In this document: one piece after another, positions 25,016 through 32,739 of the stretch
Position numbering within the stretch: position 1 is the stretch's first letter
How the letters are laid out: every line of letters begins with the position of its first letter
Assembly (NCBI GenBank): GCA_947258825.1
Contig: CAMYJX010000003.1
Span: forward strand, 5,221-55,711
Direction of reading: 5' to 3'
Length of the DNA: 50,491 nucleotides
Source of the DNA: an uncultured Pseudomonadales bacterium
Lineage (GTDB): Bacteria; Pseudomonadota; Gammaproteobacteria; Pseudomonadales; Azotimanducaceae
Notes under the pieces: generated by a model
What the model was told of the DNA's origin: nothing
Seen by the model: the letters and a program-made list of their open reading frames with translations, nothing else
The model's database searches: none
Made by a program: the position numbers and the translations under genes

Positions 25016-25456
25016 TCAACCCTGGGGCTCCACCAGCTCGATGATGTTTCCCTCCGGATCGGAAAAAAAACACAGCCGTAACGGATTGCCTGGCTCAACC
25101 AGCGCGCGGTCTGACCTGAGGGTCGCACCTGCGGCCTCAGCCGCGGCAAGCACCTCGCTGAGATCGCTGCAGTAAAAAGTCAGATAAGCGATGCCATGGC
25201 GGCTGGTCAGATAGGCTGGCGCATCGTTGGCGGCCGGCGCGTCCGGCGGGCTCATCAGCTTGATGCGCTCGCCGAACGGCGTCTGCAGCCAAACGCATAG
25301 GTAACCGTCCGGGGCCAGGGTCAGCTGTTCGCTCAGCTGCGCGGGAATGGGCGCCCGCCGCACCTCCTCGCAGCCGAGCACGTCCGTGTAGAAGGCGAGC
25401 ATCCGATCCAGATCAGAGACGCTGATTCCCGCTTCGAGCGCTGCCGTTTGCTTCAT
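25016..25456 (-). CDS. VOC-family (glyoxalase/dioxygenase fold) protein
   Basis: This protein of 146 residues has the two beta-alpha-beta-beta-beta modules of the vicinal oxygen chelate fold: ISVSDLDRMLAFYTDVLGCEE in the first and AYLTFYCSDLSEVLAAAEAAG then FFSDPEGNIIELVEPQG in the second. The terminal Glu of IELVE is a usual metal ligand. Members include glyoxalases, extradiol dioxygenases and methylmalonyl-CoA epimerases, so the function stays open. GGGAGAG precedes the ATG. It lies between the CoA-transferase and the nitroreductase on the same strand with gaps of about 60-95 bp. Confidence 0.85.
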   Translation of the reverse strand: MKQTAALEAGISVSDLDRMLAFYTDVLGCEEVRRAPIPAQLSEQLTLAPDGYLCVWLQTPFGERIKLMSPPDAPAANDAPAYLTSRHGIAYLTFYCSDLSEVLAAAEAAGATLRSDRALVEPGNPLRLCFFSDPEGNIIELVEPQG

Positions 25457-25550
25457 GGGGGGCTCTCCCTTGGGCTGTTCATGTTCGACGAAGAACAGCG
25501 GCTACGCGGCCGCTGCATCCAGAGCCTCTGACCTCGGCGCGCGGACGCCG

Positions 25551-26219
25551 TCACCATGCGTTCCAGCGCAGAATTTCGTCCGGCCCTTTTCGGGTGGTGG
25601 GGCCGAAGTTGGCTTGCGGATAACCGATGGGAATCAGCGCTACCGGCGTGGCCTCGTCAGGAATGTTCAGGATCCGCCGCAGGTCGGCGTCCAGCATGCC
25701 GTGGGCTGTGGTCATCACCGTGCCGAGACCAAGCGCCCGCGCCGCCAGCAGCAGGTTCTGCACGGCCAGATAAATGGAGCTTCCGGCCAGCAGCGACGTG
25801 GGATCCTGAGTTGGAGAGCTGAGCCCATACAGGCATGGAATGATCATCGCCGGCGCTTTCTCCAGCTGCGTGAAAAACGCCCGGGCACCCTTCAGCATCA
25901 GGCGTTCGGACTTATCGTCGGACTGCTCGCCGCTGGCAATCAGCTGCTGCAGCGGCTCGGCTGAGTCGAAGATCGATCGCAGCGCTTTACCGATCTCCTG
26001 ACGTTTTTCGTCGTCGTCGATCACAACGAAGATCCACGGCTGCAGGTTTGACCCGCTGGGCGCCTTGGACGCCGCAGCAACCACTTTTGCCAGCAGCTCC
26101 CGGGGAACCGGTTTGTCCAGCCAGTAGCGGATGGCCCGCTGGGTAAACATCGCCTCCCAGATATCGTCGGTGGGTTCCCGCCCCAGCGGCAGATTGATAT
26201 TAGGCCTCGCTTCGCTCAT
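25551..26219 (-). CDS. Nitroreductase-family flavoprotein
   Basis: This is an FMN-dependent oxidoreductase of 222 residues. The N-terminal TQRAIRYWLDKPVPRELL and AAASKAPSGSNLQPWIFVV carry the FMN-contacting Arg and Ser/Asn residues of the family, and LGLGTVMTT is the typical late motif. The ATG at 26219 follows GGGAGG; the frame continues upstream to 26426 but that overlaps the divergent peptidase gene. Family members reduce nitro groups, quinones or enones with NAD(P)H. No partner or substrate is indicated by the neighbours. Confidence 0.9.
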   Translation of the reverse strand: MSEARPNINLPLGREPTDDIWEAMFTQRAIRYWLDKPVPRELLAKVVAAASKAPSGSNLQPWIFVVIDDDEKRQEIGKALRSIFDSAEPLQQLIASGEQSDDKSERLMLKGARAFFTQLEKAPAMIIPCLYGLSSPTQDPTSLLAGSSIYLAVQNLLLAARALGLGTVMTTAHGMLDADLRRILNIPDEATPVALIPIGYPQANFGPTTRKGPDEILRWNAW

Positions 26220-26358
26220 TGCATCCTCCCTTCCCGTGTGGATCAGCCAGCATACCCCATGGTGAAGGCCCGCCGGGCGGCTTTGTACCACGGGATACCG
26301 CGGGCTGCTCACGATCTGTTGGATAGATCGAAGCCCCGCTCGGCTGTATCCTTCACCG

Positions 26359-27780
26359 ATGCGAAACTGTTTGCAATTCCTGATCTTCTGCATCGCGACT
26401 GGCGCCTCTGTTGCCGCCCCGGCCACCGACCACTCTCCGGCCCCGGACTGGGCTGAATTTGAAGAGGAGACGCTGCGCCACTTCGTGACGCTGGTGCGCT
26501 TCGATACTACCGATCCACCGGGCCGTGAGAAGGCAGCCGCCGACTACCTGGTTCAGGTGCTCCAGGCGGAGGACATTCCGGTCCAGACGTTCGCCCTCGA
26601 GGCCCATCGACCCAACATCGTTGCGCGGCTCAAAGGCAATGGCAGCAAGCGGCCGGTGCTGATCATGGCGCATACGGACACCGTGAACGTCGATCCAGCC
26701 AAATGGCAGTTCGGGCCGTTCAGCGCGGAACGGGACGGCGGCTACATCTACGGCCGCGGCACCGTCGATGACAAGGACAACGTCGTTGCCGCTCTGATGG
26801 TCATGCTGACCCTGAAGCGGCTGAACGTGCCGCTGGACCGGGACGTGATATTTCTCGCCGAGGCGGGCGAGGAAGGCGCAACCAAGATCGGCATCGAGTA
26901 CATGGTGAACAATCACCTGGACCAGATCCAGGCCGAGTACTGCTACGCGGAGGGCGGCGGTGTCGTCCGTCAGAATCAGTCGGTGAGGTTCGCCGCCGTG
27001 CAGACCATGGAGAAGATTCCGCGAGCCATCGCGCTCACGGCGCGGGGCCCCGCTGGCCACGGGTCGGTGCCACTCATGGACAACGCCGTCGTCCACCTGT
27101 CCAGCGCCGTGTCCGCTATCGGCAAGTGGCGCATTCCCATCCGGTTGAACGAGACGACCCGGGCGTTCTTCCAGCGCCTGGCCGCCATTTCCCCACCCGA
27201 GGACGCCCAGCGCTACATGGACGTTCTGCATCCGGATCCTGCCGTCCGCGACCCCGCCGATGACTATCTGCGCCGGCACGAGCCGTTGCGCGCATCGATG
27301 CTGCGTTCGTCCATTTCGCCCACGATCATAGACGGCGGTTACCGGGTTAACGTCATACCGTCCGAAGCCACCGCAACGCTGGACACGCGTCTCGAGCCCA
27401 CGGAGGATGCGGAGGCTTTCCTCGACAAGGTGCGCGAGGTGATCGACGACCCGGCCATAGACGTGTCCTGGGCCCCACGCAACATCCGGCCTGCGGGCAC
27501 GTCACGGCTCGACACCGAGGCTTTCCAGGTGGTCGAGTCGAACATCGCCCGACACTACGAGACCACCACCCTGCCCACCATGAGCACCGGAGCGACGGAC
27601 ATGGCCTATCTGAGGGCCAAGGGCATCCAGTGCTACGGCATCGGTCCGGCCATCGATATCGAGGATGGTCCCAAGGGTTTCGGCGCGCACAGCGACCAGG
27701 AACGCATCCTGGAGAGTGAGCTGCAGCGCTTCGCACGTTTTCACTACGACATCGTGGCAGACCTGGCGCGGGCCCGCTGA
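26359..27780 (+). CDS. Secreted M20/M28-type zinc carboxypeptidase
   Basis: This is an M20-family metallopeptidase of 473 residues with a signal peptide (MRNCLQFLIFCIATGASVAA, likely cut after SVA), so it acts in the periplasm. Metal and catalytic residues are visible: H105 and D107 in MAHTDTVN, D137 in GRGTVDDKD, and E171/E172 in AEAGEEG. The dimerisation domain lies in the middle. These enzymes remove residues from peptides or acyl amino acids. It stands alone on the plus strand between minus-strand neighbours, and no strong ribosome binding site precedes the ATG. Confidence 0.88.
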   Translation: MRNCLQFLIFCIATGASVAAPATDHSPAPDWAEFEEETLRHFVTLVRFDTTDPPGREKAAADYLVQVLQAEDIPVQTFALEAHRPNIVARLKGNGSKRPVLIMAHTDTVNVDPAKWQFGPFSAERDGGYIYGRGTVDDKDNVVAALMVMLTLKRLNVPLDRDVIFLAEAGEEGATKIGIEYMVNNHLDQIQAEYCYAEGGGVVRQNQSVRFAAVQTMEKIPRAIALTARGPAGHGSVPLMDNAVVHLSSAVSAIGKWRIPIRLNETTRAFFQRLAAISPPEDAQRYMDVLHPDPAVRDPADDYLRRHEPLRASMLRSSISPTIIDGGYRVNVIPSEATATLDTRLEPTEDAEAFLDKVREVIDDPAIDVSWAPRNIRPAGTSRLDTEAFQVVESNIARHYETTTLPTMSTGATDMAYLRAKGIQCYGIGPAIDIEDGPKGFGAHSDQERILESELQRFARFHYDIVADLARAR

Positions 27781-27810
27781 GCGTTCAGCCCGGCCAGCGC
27801 TTCCTCGCCA

Positions 27811-28992
27811 TCAGACCTCGGTTGCCTTCAGAGCGTCATACCCGTACAGCTTGCGCATCGCGCCGCCCGAGGCTCTGCCAACGGCACGGTTGCGCAACCA
27901 TGCCTTGAAGCCAGCCAGATGGAAGATCCTGGCGTTGCGCCGCGAGCCCGCCTGAACCCGCGCCGTGCGTGACCGCCGCAAAGACTCGTAGCGCGCAAGG
28001 GATTCCGGGAGATCACCCGCCTGGGAAACGCAGCGGGCGAGCACGGCGGCATCTTCGATGGCCATGGCGGCGCCCTGGGCCATGAAGGGCAACGTCGGAT
28101 GGCACGCGTCACCCAGCAGGGTCACACAGCCCTCACTCCACCGCGCCATTGGCGGCCGGTCGAACAGCGCCCACTTGTAACAGGCATCCGGGTCCATGTG
28201 ATCGATGAGTTGCTGGATGGTGTCGTGCCAGCCGGCAAAATCGGCCTTCAGCTCGGCCTGGTCGCCACGCTCGGTCCAGGACTCCACTTCCCAGCCCTGC
28301 TTTTCCACCACGCAGACACAGTTCACGAGCTCGCCGCGCCGCACGTAGTAGTGCACGAAGTGCTTGTTGGGCCCCCACCAGGCTGTGGCCATGGGGCGCA
28401 CCAGCCCTGGGGGCAGCCGGTCCGCGGGGACCAGCCCCCGCCAGGCCACGTTGCCCGTAAAGGTCGGCGCCTCGGCGCCGAACAGAGCCGTGCGCACCAC
28501 CGAATGAATCCCATCCGCGCCCACCAACAGGTCGCCTTCGTGGGTGACGCCGCCAATCTCCACGGCAGCGCCGCTGGTCCTCGGGGCGATCCTCTCGACC
28601 CTGGCATCGGTATGCAGGGCGATCCGCGGATTTTCCCGCGCCGCCTTCACCAGCACCTGCAGCAGATCCGCCCGATGCACGTGATAGTAGGGAAAGCCGA
28701 ACTGCTCGAGCGCCGCGTCTCCCAGCGGGTTGAAGGAGAGCACCCGGCCGCTCTTCCAGTCGCGCATCTCAACGCCCTGCGGTAGAAAACCAACGGCGCT
28801 AAGCTCGGACGCCAGGCCCAGGTCGTGCAATACCCGGGTGCAATTCGGGCTAAGCTGGATGCCGGCACCCACCTCGCCGAATTCCGGCGCCTGCTCGAAT
28901 ACCGACGCCGGCAAGCCCTGCCGGGCGCAGCACAGCGCGGCGGTCAGGCCACCGATCCCGCCACCGACGAAAAGAACCCTACGCTCGCCCAC
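27811..28992 (-). CDS. FAD-dependent aromatic monooxygenase (salicylate hydroxylase-like)
   Basis: This is a group A flavoprotein monooxygenase of 393 residues from a GTG at 28992. Motifs are GGGIGG for FAD (residues 10-15), the DG motif in GADGIHSVVR, and the GD motif in LLGDACHPTLPFMAQGAAMAIEDA. The family hydroxylates phenolic acids such as salicylate or 3-hydroxybenzoate using NAD(P)H. The start is uncertain: the frame opens at a TTG at 29028, but GAGG 5 nt before the GTG at 28992 and the position of the FAD motif favour the latter. No ring-cleavage gene is adjacent. Confidence 0.87.
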   Translation of the reverse strand: MGERRVLFVGGGIGGLTAALCCARQGLPASVFEQAPEFGEVGAGIQLSPNCTRVLHDLGLASELSAVGFLPQGVEMRDWKSGRVLSFNPLGDAALEQFGFPYYHVHRADLLQVLVKAARENPRIALHTDARVERIAPRTSGAAVEIGGVTHEGDLLVGADGIHSVVRTALFGAEAPTFTGNVAWRGLVPADRLPPGLVRPMATAWWGPNKHFVHYYVRRGELVNCVCVVEKQGWEVESWTERGDQAELKADFAGWHDTIQQLIDHMDPDACYKWALFDRPPMARWSEGCVTLLGDACHPTLPFMAQGAAMAIEDAAVLARCVSQAGDLPESLARYESLRRSRTARVQAGSRRNARIFHLAGFKAWLRNRAVGRASGGAMRKLYGYDALKATEV

Positions 28993-29116
28993 GCTCACCT
29001 CACTGATCGAGCCTACATCATGGCCCAACGAAGATTACACCAAGCATCGCGGCAAATTCGGCGTGCTGTTATCCAAACCGCCGTGGCTTACAAACGCGCC
29101 CGCCGTTGGAGGCGCA

Positions 29117-29929
29117 CTACATATTGACGCCACCCGGATTAAACTCGAAGGGCTCATGCCACACGTAGGGAAGGTCCACCAGCACGCCGCCCTCCTCGGC
29201 GGTGACCGTCAGCTGCAGCGCCGCCCGCAGCACGGCCAGCTGCATGACCCGATCGAAAGGCCTGCCAAACGCATTTCCCATGGGAAAGTTCACAAAGACG
29301 CTGCGCGGCGGTTTCACCTGGGCCGTGAGATCCCGGCCGGTGGAGACGCACACCGTGGTGACGCCGGCCGCTTCGGCCACGCGACATACCAGACCGACGG
29401 TCTGGTGGTCCAGGGGTCACGCCGGCACCGCAATCAGCAGATCCACCTCGTCTTTGTTGAGCTCGGCGACAAACGCCGGCGCGGATTCCTGAAGCACCTT
29501 GGACCGATTGTAAATGCGGCCCATGAAGCCGCTCCAGAAGCGCGGCGCCAGCGAGCCGATCTCCTGTTGCGCAGCAAGCTCACGCAAGCGGTCGATGGGG
29601 AACTGGCAGTTCAGATCCGTCTCCGCATCCGTGTGATCGTAGTAAGCGTCGTGAATCTGAAAGTCATCGCTGCGGGCCTCACTGGAAATTGCGTCCAGGC
29701 GATGATCGTTGCGCGCCAGCGGATCGAAGGGCGGCATTGAGCACAATGACATCCCTCCGGAAGTGAGAAGGGTGACTCGACTCTCATTCAAGGGTTTGCC
29801 CAGCGGGTGGAGCGGGGCGGATTCGTTGACCGTCCATTCGTAGGCCGGATGGCCCATGGCCCCGTAGTATGCCGCCAACCCCTCGACATAGGCGATTGGC
29901 GTGGACGTCGCGCTCGCGTGCGTGCTCAT
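29117..29929 (-). CDS. GrdB-like (glycine/sarcosine/betaine reductase selenoprotein B family) protein, probable selenoprotein
   Basis: Two frames (170 and 99 residues) in the same phase are separated only by a TGA at 29417-29419. Read through, they give 270 residues resembling the short GrdB-like family of aerobic bacteria: FPIDRLRELAAQQEIGSLAP, FMGRIYN, then DLLIAVPA-TGA-PLDHQTVGLVCRVAEAAG and KPPRSVFVNFPMGNAFGRPF. The TGA falls exactly where this family has selenocysteine (VPVU-type motif). A hairpin suited to SECIS starts 10 nt later. The ATG at 29929 has AAAGGA 6 nt upstream. The family's usual Cys three residues after Sec is Asp here. A nonsense mutation is the alternative, but conservation on both sides argues against it. 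Confidence 0.75.
29388..29406 (-). promoter_or_regulatory. Putative bacterial SECIS hairpin
   Basis: On the minus strand ACCAGACC (29406-29399), loop GUC (29398-29396) and GGUCUGGU (29395-29388) form a perfect 8-bp stem. The loop begins 18 nt after the UGA, inside the range usual for bacterial SECIS elements, and starts with GU as is common for SelB binding. GAC and GUC just outside can extend it by 3 bp. Confidence 0.65.
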
Positions 29930-29942
29930 GGCAGATCCTTTC

Positions 29943-29980
29943 TCAAAACTGGTGCCGTTCGTTAACCTTTAACCTTTCTG
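29943..29980. repeat. 38-bp tandem repeat, copy 1
   Basis: This unit begins TCAAAACTGGTGCCGTTCG and ends CCTTTCTG. It is followed immediately by a second copy with one base change. It lies between the LLM gene and the GrdB-like gene, 13 bp before the GrdB-like ATG. Confidence 0.9.
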
Positions 29981-30018
29981 TCAAAACTGGTGCCGTTCGC
30001 TAACCTTTAACCTTTCTG
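29981..30018. repeat. 38-bp tandem repeat, copy 2
   Basis: This is identical to copy 1 except for one T-to-C change (GTTAAC to GCTAAC). Together the copies form a head-to-tail 76-bp block. Confidence 0.9.
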
Positions 30019-30051
30019 TTCAGAACGACTTGGCATCTACGCATCGGAATC

Positions 30052-30081
30052 CAGAAAGGTTAAAGGTTAACGAACGGCACC
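30052..30081. repeat. Inverted 30-bp partner containing the LLM stop codon
   Basis: This 30-bp stretch is the exact reverse complement of 29951-29980. Its minus-strand reading encodes the last residues of the LLM protein (VPFVNL) and the TAA stop. With copies 1 and 2 it can form a long hairpin. Confidence 0.9.
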
Positions 30082-30899
30082 TCTTCCGCCACCTCGCGCA
30101 GTTTGGCCAGATGCTGATGCGCATTCAGCCCGCCGCCGAGCGTACGCAAACACAGATGGGTAAGCCCAATTCGATGCCAGTTGGCGACGCGGTCGCGCCA
30201 CTCCGCTTCCCGTGGCCCGACAACGGCGACGCCGGCTTCGGTTCCGATGGACCCGGCAGGTCGGCCAGCGCCCTGGGCTTGTGCGGCGATCTGCTCGCTG
30301 ATGTTCGGAAACGCTTCCGGCGAGCACAGCACGAACCAGCCGTCGCTCCAACGGCCGATACGCCGGATGACTGAGGCGCCGGGCTCAGCGCGCCCGCCGA
30401 TCCACAGGGGAATGGGTCGCTGCACCGGCAGCGGGTTGAGACCCGCGCCTTCCACGGTGTCCCAGCGACCCTGGAACCGAACTTCTTCCTGAGTCCACAG
30501 CAGCTTCAGCAGCTCGAACTGCTCGTCGCAGCGGGCGCCGCGGGTGGAGAAGTCCTGACCCATGGCCTGATATTCGTCTTCGCTGCCGCCAACGCCGATG
30601 CCCAGCCGGACGCGCCCGCCGGAAAGCACGTCCAGCTCCGCCGCCTGCTTGGCAAAGAGCGCAGTCTGCCGGCTGGGAAGCACGATCACCGACGGCACCA
30701 GCTCGATCTTCTCCGTTACCGCGGCTATGTAAGCAAGCAGCATCATGGGTTCGTGTAGATGCTTATTACCATCGCGCAGCACCTGATCCGGCACGCGCAG
30801 ATGGGTCAGGCCCAAGTCCTCAGCCAGCTGAGCAAAGTCCCGGATGGCGCCAAGATCGTTCTCAAGCTCCCGTACCGGCAGGGATACCCCGATCTTCAT
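30060..30899 (-). CDS. LLM-class flavin-dependent oxidoreductase
   Basis: This is a luciferase-like monooxygenase-fold protein of 279 residues: MKIGVSLPVRE, LRVPDQV, LPSRQTALFAKQAAELDVLSGGR in the usual place, GIGVGGSEDEYQAMG and PIPLWIGGRAEPG. This group uses FMN or F420. The last six codons and the stop lie within a repeat unit, so the C-terminal VPFVNL is supplied by the repeat. It is directly upstream (132 bp) of the GrdB-like gene on the same strand and 26 bp downstream of the aldo/keto reductase gene. Substrate unknown. Confidence 0.9.
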   Translation of the reverse strand: MKIGVSLPVRELENDLGAIRDFAQLAEDLGLTHLRVPDQVLRDGNKHLHEPMMLLAYIAAVTEKIELVPSVIVLPSRQTALFAKQAAELDVLSGGRVRLGIGVGGSEDEYQAMGQDFSTRGARCDEQFELLKLLWTQEEVRFQGRWDTVEGAGLNPLPVQRPIPLWIGGRAEPGASVIRRIGRWSDGWFVLCSPEAFPNISEQIAAQAQGAGRPAGSIGTEAGVAVVGPREAEWRDRVANWHRIGLTHLCLRTLGGGLNAHQHLAKLREVAEEVPFVNL

Positions 30900-30925
30900 G
30901 CGCTCACTCCATTCGTTGACAATGT

Positions 30926-31942
30926 TCAGACCCCTGCTCGATGGGCACGGGGCCGAAAATCTACGGCGTTGGCCCGGTCGTAGTAGCGCACCGCCACGCC
31001 GTGAGGCGGCACCAGCGCATCGATCCGCTCGAAATCGTCCGGGCCGAGACTGACTTCCACGGCAGCCAGATTGTCCGCCAGCTGCTCGTAGGTTCTAGGC
31101 CCGATGATCGGCGCCGTCACGCCTGGTTGAGCCGCGCACCAGGCCAGCGACAGCTGGGATACGGAGCAACCTTTCTCAGCAGCCATGCCGCGCAGGAGGT
31201 CGATGACATCCCAGGCCTGGGCCGTGGCTTCCCGGCCAAAGTTGTCTTTGCCACCCTGCCAGCGCCCGTCGGGATCCACATGATGGCGGTCGTATTTGCC
31301 GGTGAGCAGGCCGCCACACAGCGGCCCCCAGGGAATGACGGCGAGGCCGAACGTCCGGGCTGCGGGAATCACCTCTCGCTCCGCCGTGCGGTCCAGCATG
31401 TGGAAGGCCGGCTGCTCGCAGACGAAACGGTTCAAGCCCAGCTCCTTGGCAACCCAAAGCGACTCCACCATCTGCCAGCCGGAAAACATGCTGCAGCCGA
31501 TGTAGCGGACCTTACCGGCGCGGATCAGGTCATCCAGTGCCCGCAGGGTCTCATCGATGGGTACATTGGCGCAGGAGCGATGCAGCTGGTACAGGTCGAT
31601 CCAGTCCGTTTTCAAGCGTTGCAGCGAATCTTCACAGGCCTGCAGCAGATGGCGGCGACTCAAGCCCCGATCGTTGACGTCGTCTCCCTGAGGAAAGTTG
31701 AACTTGGTCGCGAGGATCGTCGTCTGCCGCCTGCCGTCACGGGCCAAGGCCTTGCCGACGATCCGCTCGCTTTCATTACCGGTGTAGACGTTGGCGGTGT
31801 CCACGAAGTTGACCCCGCTCCCCAACGCATGGTCGATAATCCGGTTGGACTCGGCCTCATCTGCCCTGCCGCCGAACATCATGGTGCCGAGGCAGAATTG
31901 ACTGACCTGTACCCCCGTCCTTCCCAGCGGTCTGTATTCCAT
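30926..31942 (-). CDS. Aldo/keto reductase
   Basis: This is a TIM-barrel NADPH-dependent reductase of 338 residues. The catalytic tetrad is visible as D48 (FVDTANVY), Y53, K80 (LATKFNFP) and H121 (YQLHRS). The C-terminal part has the coenzyme-binding pattern APIIGPRTYEQLADNL. The ATG at 31942 is preceded by GGTGAG; the frame reaches 32032 but without a better start. It precedes the LLM gene by 26 bp on the same strand and probably shares its transcript. The family reduces carbonyls of sugars, ketones or aldehydes; the substrate here is not known. Confidence 0.9.
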   Translation of the reverse strand: MEYRPLGRTGVQVSQFCLGTMMFGGRADEAESNRIIDHALGSGVNFVDTANVYTGNESERIVGKALARDGRRQTTILATKFNFPQGDDVNDRGLSRRHLLQACEDSLQRLKTDWIDLYQLHRSCANVPIDETLRALDDLIRAGKVRYIGCSMFSGWQMVESLWVAKELGLNRFVCEQPAFHMLDRTAEREVIPAARTFGLAVIPWGPLCGGLLTGKYDRHHVDPDGRWQGGKDNFGREATAQAWDVIDLLRGMAAEKGCSVSQLSLAWCAAQPGVTAPIIGPRTYEQLADNLAAVEVSLGPDDFERIDALVPPHGVAVRYYDRANAVDFRPRAHRAGV

Positions 31943-31976
31943 GCTCACCGGTCTCCCTGTTCCTGAATGCCCTGCA

Positions 31977-32704
31977 TCATCGGTCTGCGTGCCAGGCGTC
32001 AACTTCCTCCCGGAGGGCCCGGATGACCTCATCGGGCATCTGCATGGGTATGAAGTGGCTGCATTCCGGGTAGTGCAGATCCCGCCCCTGCTTCAACTCG
32101 CCAATCAGCTCCGGCCAGGTAGGTGAGGAAGCGAAATCCATCCGCGATCGTTCTGCGGGCAGCAGCTGGGCGCGCATGATGGTCACCGGTATATCCAGCG
32201 CGCGCTGTCGTGCACGCCGCCATTCGCTCTCGCGGTCATGTAAACCGAAGCCTCGATCTCCAGCAGACAGAGCAACTGAAATTCTCCCGATGCCAGCTTC
32301 TCCAGGCCATGCCGGCAGTAGTCCCGCAAAATTCCGGGCTCGAACAGGTGATAGGCGCCCTTGCCCGACAGCCGTTCGGCCATCTCGTCCGGAGACGCAA
32401 ACAGTCGCTTGCGCTTGGCACCCGGATGGGTGCCCCCGGCTGCATATTCGGGTGGCGGGTTGGCGTAGGACTCTGGGGAAGCGATGGTAGGATCGAGGAG
32501 CAGCAGTCGGGCGAACGCGCCGCTTTTCGCGGCGGCATCCACCAGGGCGAGCACGTGGTAGCCGTCGAAAGACTCGATGATCCGATCCCAGATCCGCGCG
32601 TGGAAACCCGTGGCGTGAACGAACAGCAGCGTTGGCTCCTCTGGTCTGGGCATGCCGCGCTCGAAAACCGCAAGCTCAATACTGTTGACCCGAATTCGCT
32701 TCAA
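31977..32704 (-). pseudogene. Alpha/beta-hydrolase, frameshifted and internally deleted
   Basis: Two adjoining frames (about 174 and 69 residues) together resemble an alpha/beta-hydrolase: LLFVHATGFHARIWDRII, then ARLLLLDPTIASPE, and after a frame change PVTIMRAQLLPAERSRMDFA and HYPECSHFIPMQMPDEV. The frame breaks at a GCGCGCGC run (32198-32205); removing one GC unit would join the halves. In addition the text jumps from YHVLAL to VDAAAKSGAF near 32541-32547, so the segment of roughly 60-70 residues with the GxSxG nucleophile is missing. The probable start is the TTG at 32704. It is very likely inactive, unless the assembly is wrong. Confidence 0.75.
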
Positions 32705-32739
32705 GTCGGGTTCTATTCCCTGCAACGGACTCAGCCGGC

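Noticed and set aside
29943..30081. Repeat block as a small CRISPR array
   Set aside because: The two direct copies are contiguous without spacers, the third is inverted, and no cas gene is present.
32183..32185. The TGA ending the first hydrolase frame as another selenocysteine codon
   Set aside because: The homologous text continues in a different reading frame, not in the same one, and no hairpin follows; a frameshift explains it better.
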